Positions 48,901 to 58,082 of a DNA stretch of 64,000 bases are shown in pieces. The notes beneath the pieces are model-generated. The model was given only the letters and a program-made list of their open reading frames with translations, was not told the DNA's origin and did no database searches. The DNA comes from Struthidea cinerea. Taxonomy: Eukaryota; Chordata; Aves; Passeriformes; Corcoracidae. Within the stretch, counting starts at the first letter, position 1, and every line of letters starts with the position of its first letter. The stretch lies in assembly GCA_013397865.1 (NCBI GenBank), contig VZTI01003647.1, positions 1,098,340 to 1,162,339 of the forward strand, written 5' to 3'. A program made the translations under genes and the position numbers.

Positions 48901-51155
48901 AGAAACAGTCTTTAAACAACACATGAAACAGATTTGAAAGATGAGGAGGGCATGGTGCATCCAGGGCACAGAGCAGTGAAAGGCCCCCTCACCTGATCAA
49001 AGAGATCTCCTTGCCATATTTAAATTTACAACTCATTTAAAGTTTTTGGCTTGCTTTTCACATCCAGCCAGTCTTTCCCCTCACATATGGACACCCTCAC
49101 TCCTCTTCTTCCTTGCAGGTAGTTGCTGGCCCAACCTTCAGTCCCAGCCCTTTTCCCTTCCCACGAGGTGACAGAAAGTTTCTTCCCTGAGCATGATCAG
49201 CACGAAGAGCTTCAGCCAGGAGGTGTGAGAACCATTCACCGCTGCTCTGAGCCCTTAGAATTTGTACCCCGATTTTCCCCAGAGGAAGGCCAGGCTGAGC
49301 AAGCTCTCTGGTCACCCGAACTGACACCGAGCCAAAGCAGCCAGGATGAGCTGCCCAAGGACGTGCATCACAGCCACAGGGGACAGACCCAGCCTGTCCC
49401 TGGGCTCACCAAACAGGGGAGCAGCAGCACAGCGACCGCAGGAATTTTCCCATCGAGGGCTGTATCTCCTAGTAGGGAAAATGCTCCATGAAGCACAGCT
49501 CTTCCCTAGGGCTTTCCACAGGAATAGCACTGGCACACAGCTGAGGCAGGGCTGGAAACACTTGGCAGCTGCAAACAATTCCTCTGCATGCAAAGGTGGC
49601 TGCTCACAAACCAGTTAGCAAACAGCAAAGCCATTGCAACACCCACTGTCTTCTAGGAAAACAGCACAGTAGATAGAGAGTGTAGAATTCCCTCACAGCA
49701 TCGACTTTGAACGGTCACAAGAGAGAAACCAGCCCAGAAAGTGCCACGGGCAAGAACTGAGGGGAGGAGCCAGGGTTTGCACTTAAATGGAACTCCAGCT
49801 CTAGAAGTGGAAGGTGGGAGTGGGGTCCCAGGTGAGGCTGTCTGGGGTTGTCAGTGCTCTCAGGGCAGCCTGCCGGCAGCTGGCCCAGCAGAGACCCTGC
49901 TTGGATGAGTTGAGCCCCCATAATGGTCAGGGCAGCTGGCAGAGAAAGCCCAATTACCCTGGGGTTCACAATGAGGATTAAATACGAGTGGGTTCTTTTC
50001 CTCTCCTCTGTGATCACTTCCTATCTCTATCCAATTAGTAAATGCTGACAGTTTATTTTTAAAGCTGCAAAGCGCAGTTTTTGCTTTTGGTAGGAGACCT
50101 TTCCTTGCAACAGCACTGATGGTTTCAGTGGCTCTCTTCCTTATCACCGTTGGAGTCCTGCCCTGGGTTTCTCATTACAAAGTCTCTTCTGAAGGGTGAG
50201 TGCAAGTGTAGCTGGGCTGGCACGGGGGTCAGAGCTTCTGGTCACTGCTACAGCTGCAGAATGCTGCTGTGGCTTCAGAATATTGCTAAAACTTCAGGCT
50301 TTGATGGTTTATTTCTGTCATTTCTGACCGATATATTATTTAAAAGCTTGTTATGCATATTGGAGACTTCTTAAAAGCCAGTTTGTGGCCTTTTTATCAA
50401 GGAAAGTGTTCAACTCAGAAAATTTTCACACAGCAGGAGGTTGTAATTTCTCAGTGACCAGGTTAACAAAAGCAAAGAATTGATTTAGGTTTTTCTTTAT
50501 GTAGTCTCAAGCTTTTGGTTGAGTTGCTGTCCTCCCTCCCTCCCTAGCTCGGACCCCTGGCGGAACATCCTCAGGTGTCTCTGGTGGCTGTAGGGGAGAT
50601 GGACACCTGCGCTCTCCGCTCTGCCTGGGTTTTACATTTGTAACAGTGTTAAAACGTGCTATTGGGTAGCCAGAAAAAAAAAAAAAATAATAATTTTTAT
50701 CCTTTAACTATGAGGCCAATCTTTGCAGTGTCAGTTTTCCTCGCACAAGCCCACCAGTGGGATGGGAGCCACGGGAAGGCTTTTTGCCCTGCTAACAGGT
50801 TGCTGGTAGTGCCTAAAAACGGCTGGAGTGCTTTGGGCAGGCCTGGGGCACGGCTGTGGTCCCCGCCCCTCCCTGCTCCAAGGGAAAGGCACGAAAGCAC
50901 TGAAGGTATCCAGCCCAGGGATACAAAATTCAAATTAACCGCTGGATAAAGTCTGCCGGAACTTTGTATCGCTTTCATGTCTAGAGGCGAACATAATAAC
51001 ATTTGTATGGATAATGATTTATAAGGGTACTTGCACAACGCTGCTGCGTCTGCTGAGTGTTGAAAACTGTTTTCACCTCTTTTTTTTTTTCTTTTTTCCC
51101 ACCTTTTCCCCCATTCCCGGGAGCAGCGCAAAGGCGGCTGCGCTATTCCCTGTGG
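45966..51155. other. intergenic, about 5.2 kb, no gene seen
   Basis: GC content rises along this stretch. An A-run lies at 50,673-50,687. Open frames up to 228 codons (minus, 50,697-51,383) lack recognisable domains. Confidence 0.4.
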
Positions 51156-51169
51156 CCACCAGGTGGCGA
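51156..51169 (+). promoter_or_regulatory. CTCF-like binding motif
   Basis: CCACCAGGTGGCGA matches 13 of 14 positions of the vertebrate CTCF core CCASYAGRKGGCRS. It lies about 6.5 kb upstream of the MTCL-family first exon, so an insulator or promoter-looping role is possible. One motif alone does not prove occupancy. Confidence 0.5.
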
Positions 51170-54100
51170 TGCAGCCCCGCAGCTCCCGCCCGGCAGAAAT
51201 GGGGCAGAAAACGCCGATTTGGAGTTTTTTGCGGAACTTTGTTGATAAGGACCTCGGTTTGCTTTGGGCTTTTGGGTCAGGAGAAGACTCATGGGTGAGA
51301 GCACCCACCTGGCCCATGGCCATTGTCCCTGCCCCAAACAGCAGCCCCTGAAAGCTGAGCTGGGGGAGCATCTCAAGGGCCACTCATGCCCTAAATTCCC
51401 ACAGCCATTCCTGGACCACGGTAACCAAATCCAGCCTGGGAGAGCCAGGCTGCCTGCCAAGGTCCTGGAAGTGCAGTGGCACTTCCCTGCTCCCGCACGA
51501 GTGGGATGTGCTGAGTGCTGTGCCGGGCTCCTGGAGCAGGATTCTGCTCGTGAGCATCCCCGTCCCGCCTGCCACACTGCTGTGTCACTGGTGCTGGGGA
51601 CAGCCAGGCTGCGGGGTGCTGCACTGCTGTCCCTGCAGAGCCAGGCTGCCCAGAGTATGGGAGAGCAGAGCTGGGCAAGGGGAGGGCAGGATGGACCTCG
51701 GTGTGGTGGCCTTGTTCCCCAAAAGCAAGGAACTTCCTCCCCACTTGCTCCCCAAAGCAGGTCCCAGGAGCGCTGAGCAGCAGCAAAACAGCTCAGAGCC
51801 CCCCTGGGCTGTGTCTGGAGGGGAAGGCAGAGCAGGCTGGGGGGCTCTGGGAAGCTCTGAGGGCTGAGTGAGGAACCAAGGGCTTCACCCGTAATGACAG
51901 GAGAGTGTGAGCTGCAAAGTCCAAAGTGCTGGGAGGAGGGATTGGCTCAGGGAGAGGCTGGTGGCAGAGCAGTGGGTGCTGCAGCAGCCTGATCCTGGCT
52001 GGCCCAGGAGTGGGTGCAGCTCAGGGCCAGGGAAGGAGGGCCTGGAGTGCCTCGTGTTTGTCTCTTTCCCTACACCTGCAGTTTTTTAGTCCTTCATTGC
52101 CGGTCAGTGAGGCCTGTGCTGTGCCATGGAAACTGGGTGCTGCCCTTATCCCAGGGTGCCCTCAGCTTCTGGGAGGGCTGCTCTGGCACCCTAAATCCCC
52201 ATGACCATCCCTGGACCCACGGTCTCCATCTCCAAATGCCAGCAGCCATTTCAGTGGGCAATGCCATCGTGCCTCGCTGTACAACGCTGTGCTGGCACTG
52301 TTGTCTGCCCCCAGGCTGCTGCTGAGCCCAGGGATGTTGGGATGCCTGGTTCTTCCTCCTTCCTCTTGTGGAATCCAAGCTGTAGGGGCAGAAAAGCAGT
52401 GCTCCCACCCCTGCTGATGCTGGATGGAGAGAGCCAGGGTTTGGGATGCAGCTCAGGTTCTGTGGAGGTGGGATTGGCTGGAGCCTCTGGAGCCACTCGC
52501 TGGGCCCAGCACCAGAGTCCTCACCTGGCAGGGGACAGCAGAGCCTCAGCCTGGGCACCTTCCCAGGGGCAGATCAGCCCCTCTCTCCTGCCCGGCCAGA
52601 GGTTTTTGCTGGTGTCTCTCAGGCAACAGCAAATTTGGGAGAAATCAGTATCATTTCTGCTGGGGAAGGTGGAAATCCAAGGCAGCCCCGTTGCTATGGT
52701 TGCCGCAGACCATCCTCGACGCGACATCACGTTAAGCAGCTCTGCAAGCAGATGTGCCACAGCTGGAGAGCAAAGTCATCCCCCCAGGTGTGAGCACGGC
52801 ACGGCAGGCTGCACACAGTCCCCTGTGCTCCCACAGCCTCCCCTTGGCTGCCTGTCCCTATTCAGGACCCTCCCTGGCAGCAAGAATCCCCTCGATGGAA
52901 GCAGCACCGGGAGGGGGAGCACGGCTCTAGCAGTAAACAATGCATGTAGGTGTTTAAAAATAATGCACTTGGGCTATTTGTCATTCAAACAGCGTGCGAG
53001 TGTCTGCATGAGGCGCTGGAGAGCCGATGCAAACGCTGCTCCAGCAAGGGGATGCTCAGTGTTGGCTGAGCATGACAGCCATTTCTAAATCTTTTTTCTC
53101 TAAGAAACTGTAGAATCATCAGTTTAAGGAAGGGGGGGTTTGGCTTTGCTTGACCCAGCTTGGGCCAGGTTCACTGGGTCTGTCTGCACTCCTGGAGACT
53201 GAGGGCTCAGGCTCTGCCTCCTGCCACTCCCCACGGCTTGCTGCTCTTTGCTACAAGGTTTTTAGCACCCTAAAATGCACCTGCGAGCCTCATGAGAGGG
53301 TTGGAGAGAAGCCAGTACAGCCTCTGAGAGCCAGAGAAGGAGCAGGGAGTGTGCAGAGCCCAGGGCCTGACCCGGAAAGGTGTTCAGGTGTGCACACCCG
53401 CTGCTGATTCCTGGTTCTCCCCTGGGCCCTGCCCTTTGCACTGGGGACACAGGTTTTTGGATATGTCCCCCTGAACCCCTGGGGTGCTCCTGCCCCTGCC
53501 CACACCAGTGGTGCCCTTGACTCCAGTGCAACTCCTGAGCTGGTGGCTCTGGAGGTGACAGCTGGGATCTGCAGGGTTGGTGTCCCTGTGCCAGGACCCA
53601 GCACCTCCCAGCGCAGCAGTGGGACATTGCCTCTGGTCACCTCTCCTGCGTCCCTTTTCAGGCCCTGGTGCCTCCTAGGATGGGCTGGGTGGCCGGGAGG
53701 ACCCTGCTCAGCCCCAGCTCCATCTCCAGCGACACGATGCCGGTGAGGAGACCTTTCCCTCGGCACTGCTCAGGGATGCGCCGGATCCTGGCTCCGGCTG
53801 GCTGCCAGCCAGACCTCCCAAGGGCCCAGGGGGCTGGTTAAGCTCATTGCTTTCCTTTCAGAGGCTTCAAAAAGCTGCCTGCCTGCATTTAATTCAAATT
53901 TATTGAATAATTCTCCTGGGAACGACTAGTTCAGGACCGACCACTGCAGCAGACCATCAATGAGATCAGTTGGCATGGCCCTGGCCATGTCTCTGTCCCC
54001 TCCAGCACATCTCTGTGGCAGTGCCAGGGTGATGATGGTGAGCACAGGGCCAGGCGCCTGGCCCAGGGCAGCCTTGGCTCAGCTCTAAACCAGCCCGCCT

Positions 54101-55080
54101 ACATTGCCTCCAGCCCCAGGGGATGTTCTGAGGTCTGTTAATATCCCTCCCACTTCTACCCCAAACCTGTTCCTGCCTTTGAGCCGTGTTCCCGTGGGCA
54201 GCAGTCCCAGAACGGGGCTGGCTCAGCCCTCAGCTGCCTTCAAAGCGTGTTGCCAGCTCTGCCAAGGTGATGAGATCCAATAGGCCTGTGGGGATGCACA
54301 GGTACTGCTGGATGCACACCCCCCTGTGATGGGACTCATGTCCTCTTTTGGGTGCTGTACTGGGTTTGTATGGCCAGGTTTGCAGCCAGGGTTTACATCC
54401 AGCTTGGAGCCACCAGGAATTGTCTTTGCTGGACATGGGGGAAGCTTCTGGCAGCTTCTCACTGAAGCCACCCCCACAGCCCTCCCCCGCTACCAAAACC
54501 TGGCCACACAAACCCAATACAGGTACAACAATCCGAGGGCAGGAGAGGGGACAAGCCAGAGCCAGGCTGGGAGGGCAGGGATGAGTCCCTAGCTCCAGCA
54601 AGCGGGCTGTGAGTGACAAGAGCTGAGGGGGATCCTGGGAGGTGGGCTTCCCTCAGGGAGGCTGCTCTCTGGGAAAGACTTTTTACTCCATGCTCAGCCC
54701 CAGGCAGAGTTGGGGGCATGTCGTGTCCCTCCTTATGGCATCCTGGGGGCTGCTCCCAAGGACCAGGCTGTGGACATGCTGTCCTCATCCCTCGCTCCCC
54801 TGCAGCTGTGTGGCTCCTCGAGGGCAGCCCACCGTGTGCCCGCTGTTACGCAATTAGCCACTGCTCGGAGCAAAACTAATGATCTTCCTTAATGAGCGCA
54901 GCACTGGTCGGTCAGGGCCTGCTGTCCCGCTCAGGGCCATGTGCAGTCATGCAGCAGGACTGAGTCACGGCGCTGCTAATGATGCTGCGAGCCTTGGGGA
55001 GAGCAGTCTTCCCGTTAGCCCTGGGCACGGGCACGGGCTGCTCTGCAGCACGTACAGAAGGGCAGGGCCGTGCCACCCTC
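51170..55080. other. GC-rich intergenic, no gene supported
   Basis: Stops are rare because of base composition, giving long frames such as 52,201-53,088 (295 codons, plus) without a recognisable domain, conserved repeat or clear splice structure. About 52,925-53,060 is AT-richer than its surroundings and could be a regulatory element. Confidence 0.4.
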
Positions 55081-55649
55081 CATCCATCCATCCATCCATC
55101 CATCCATCCATCCATCCATCCATCCATCCATCCATCCATCCATCCATCCATCCATCCATCCATCCATCCATCCATCCATCCATCCATCCATCCATCCATC
55201 CATCCATCCATCCATCCATCCATCCATCCATCCATCCATCCATCCATCCATCCATCCATCCATCCATCCATCCATCCATCCATCCATCCATCCATCCATC
55301 CATCCATCCATCCATCCATCCATCCATCCATCCATCCATCCATCCATCCATCCATCCATCCATCCATCCATCCATCCATCCATCCATCCATCCATCCATC
55401 CATCCATCCATCCATCCATCCATCCATCCATCCATCCATCCATCCATCCATCCATCCATCCATCCATCCATCCATCCATCCATCCATCCATCCATCCATC
55501 CATCCATCCATCCATCCATCCATCCATCCATCCATCCATCCATCCATCCATCCATCCATCCATCCATCCATCCATCCATCCATCCATCCATCCATCCATC
55601 CATCCATCCATCCATCCATCCATCCATCCATCCATCCATCCATCCATCC
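55081..55649. repeat. (CATC)n perfect tetranucleotide array, about 142 units
   Basis: A run of about 569 bp with no interruption that I can see. Both strands are stop-free (HPSI repeat forward, WMDG repeat on the reverse), so the 210-403 codon frames that cross it are artefacts. Such length and purity suggest recent expansion and strong length polymorphism, or an assembly-set length. Confidence 0.98.
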
Positions 55650-56384
55650 CTCATTCCCTGCGCTGTGGGACAGCACCTGGCACTGCTCAGCCTGCTTTCC
55701 TGCAAGGTGTGGCGTCAGGACCCGTGCCAGAGCCTGGAAAATGGCACCTGTGGCTGCGATTCATCCTGGAAAGGGCAGGATGGCCAGGAACCTTCCTTTC
55801 CCAGGGCAGTGGCTGCACTGCAGTGTGGGGCTGGGACACGGAGCCCCTCTTGTCTTCCTGGGGCCCCTTATTCCACCCACAGCCCCCTTGTCATGCTCAT
55901 TAGCTGCTGACAGGCTGGAGACACCACCTCGGCGTTCATGGAGCCACGGGGGGCTCAGCAAGCCGTGGCCAGAGGCACGCACCGATTTACAGCGCTTGCT
56001 CAGGCCACGAGCAGCAGGGAGTGATACCTGCAACAAAAGCCTGGGTTTGTTGTACAATCCTGATTTTCCTGTGCTGGATGCACAGCTGGCTTGGGGCAGA
56101 GCAGGAGTGCAATCCCAGCCTGTGTCCAGAGGGTGTCTGGTGTTGGGGAGGAGGGCAGGGGGCTGTGAGCTGGACAGAGAGGGGTGTTGAGCAGTCCGCT
56201 AATAAACCCCCCGTGTGTTTATTTTGGGCGGGATACAACCGAGACGTGCCCTTCGGCCAGGCTCGGGTTTTCCCCTGGGCAAAAGAAGCCGCTACCTTGG
56301 GGCTGTGCTGCCCAGCATTAAAAATGGAATCTGAGCAGCGAGGGGGTGCCAGGGTCTGTATGATGCAGCAGAGCATCGCTTCCC
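55650..56384. other. upstream region, no gene seen
   Basis: GC-rich unique sequence between the tetranucleotide array and the CpG-rich block. No exon was recognised. Confidence 0.4.
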
Positions 56385-56664
56385 GTGCTGAGGCCGCGGC
56401 GGCCGTGCTGCCGCGCGGGAAAGCACAGAAGAGCATTTTACAAATACAGCCGAGGAGCATTTTTCAAACTGAGCCTTCGAATGCTCCGCGGTGGGTTTGG
56501 GGCCGGCCGGTAACGTACGACAGACGCGGCGGGTGGGTGGGAGCAGACTTGAACAGGCACTCGCTGCTCCAGGCTTCCCCCTGGAGAGGCACTGTGCGCG
56601 CTCCGACTGCTCGGAAGGCAGCTGGAGCTGGCCCTGGGCGGCGCGGCGGGGAGCGGAGGTGTCT

Positions 56665-57060
56665 CAGGGGATTGTCACCAAGAGGGGCCCCAGGGACCTC
56701 CCACCCACGGGGCACATGGCGGGTTTCCAGCTCCGAGGATGCTCCGCACTGACAGTGGTGTCCCAGGGGACCGTCACCCTCAGTGTCCCTCGGGGACCTT
56801 CACCTCTGAGACTGCCCCGGAGGACCTGCGCTTACAGGGACACCCAGGGGACTCGCACTGCTCAGGACACCCTGGGGACCTCCTTCCCCAGACCTGTCCT
56901 GCGGGACACTTACCCTCAGGGGTGTCCCAGGAACTGGAATGCCCCGGAGTAACCCTTCTCCGCAGGGTTCCCCAGCGACCTGCTCTGCAGGGGACACACG
57001 AGGGGACCCTGTCCCCAAGGATGCTCCAGGGACCCGCTGGGGAGGCCTGCCCTGTCACGG
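56665..57060. repeat. degenerate minisatellite, unit about 27 bp
   Basis: The motif GGGGACC...CAGGG...CCC recurs with starts at about 56,766, 56,792, 56,819, 56,847, 56,874, 56,902, 56,929, 56,973, 57,002 and 57,029. Spacing is 26-29 bp apart from one irregular interval. Weaker units extend to about 56,665. It is a decayed tandem array in the promoter-proximal region. Confidence 0.75.
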
Positions 57061-57292
57061 CACCCCAAAGGACACGCGTTGCTGAGGACACCCCGGGGGG
57101 GACCCCTCGCCCCGGGGATGCCCTGTCCATCGGGGATGCCCCCAGCCATCGGGGATGCCGGGGCTCCGGGCTGCGGTGGCAGGGTGGGATCGTGCGGCTC
57201 CGGGTGGGCGGAGGGGTCGCTGTTGCCGCCAGCACGGCCGCCCCCCGCCTCCTCCCCACTCCCTCCGCCGCCTTTTGTTCGCCGCCCGCGCT

Positions 57293-57689
57293 NNNNNNNN
57301 NNNNNNNNNNNNNNNNNNNNNNNNNNNNNNNNNNNNNNNNNNNNNNNNNNNNNNNNNNNNNNNNNNNNNNNNNNNNNNNNNNNNNNNNNNNNNNNNNNNN
57401 NNNNNNNNNNNNNNNNNNNNNNNNNNNNNNNNNNNNNNNNNNNNNNNNNNNNNNNNNNNNNNNNNNNNNNNNNNNNNNNNNNNNNNNNNNNNNNNNNNNN
57501 NNNNNNNNNNNNNNNNNNNNNNNNNNNNNNNNNNNNNNNNNNNNNNNNNNNNNNNNNNNNNNNNNNNNNNNNNNNNNNNNNNNNNNNNNNNNNNNNNNNN
57601 NNNNNNNNNNNNNNNNNNNNNNNNNNNNNNNNNNNNNNNNNNNNNNNNNNNNNNNNNNNNNNNNNNNNNNNNNNNNNNNNNNNNNNNNN
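57293..57689. other. assembly gap (397 N)
   Basis: A run of 397 undetermined bases inside the GC-rich promoter/first-exon block. It probably hides the 5' untranslated region and the true start codon of the adjacent gene. The real length may differ from the N count. Confidence 0.99.
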
Positions 57690-58082
57690 CGGCACGGAGC
57701 CGACACGGCGGCCCCCGGGGCGAGAAGGACGGGCTCGGGATCCCGCTCGATGCCCGGGCCCGGGCCGGGGTCCGGGCTGACCGACAGCAGCTCGGAGGTG
57801 TCGGACTGCAGCGCCTCGGAGGAGGCGAAGCTGCTGTCGCTGGAGCTGGGGCTGAGCGGCAGCGATGGCGAGTCCCCGGGCAGCGCCCCGCCGCCGCCGC
57901 CCTCGGCCGGAGAGGCGTCGCCGCTGCCCGAGGAGCCCTCGGCCGCGTCCATGGCCAGCAGCCGCCTGCAGCTCAGCACCTCGCTCGCCTTCTCCGACCT
58001 CACCGAGGAGCTGCTGGACGCCGGCACCGACGGGCTGCTCCGCGAGCTGGAGGACCTGCGCTCCGAGAACGACTATCTCAAG
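57690..58082 (+). CDS. MTCL2: MTCL/SOGA family first coding exon (3' part), probably MTCL2
   Basis: Partial exon of a microtubule-crosslinking factor (MTCL, formerly SOGA, family). These are large coiled-coil proteins that bind microtubules and the Golgi. MTCL2 (SOGA1) has also been linked to autophagy control. In frame from the gap edge there are 20 codons, then an ATG at 57,750. A Gly/Pro stretch, the Ser/acidic segment TDSSSEVSDCSASEEAKLL, a Pro-rich linker and SLAFSDLTEELLDAGTDG follow. The exon ends in LLRELEDLRSENDYLK, the family's hallmark entry into the first coiled coil. It stops after a complete AAG codon (phase 0) at the donor AG|GTGGGC (58,083). The frame is open into the gap and the family has long low-complexity N-termini, so 57,750 need not be the true start. 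MTCL3 lacks this motif. MTCL1 shares the ending but not, as I recall it, the SLAFSDLTEELLDAG lead-in. Family is firm; paralogue is about 0.6. Confidence 0.85.

Noticed and set aside
50697..51383. 228-codon minus-strand open frame
   Set aside because: No recognisable domain; it runs through a poly-pyrimidine run and the CTCF-like motif and looks like noncoding sequence.
52201..53088. 295-codon plus-strand open frame
   Set aside because: Lies in GC-rich DNA where stops are rare, overlaps other long frames on both strands, and has no domain or homology that I recognise.
54879..56190. Long frames with HPSI or WMDG repeats (up to 403 codons)
   Set aside because: Produced by the stop-free (CATC)n array in both strands.
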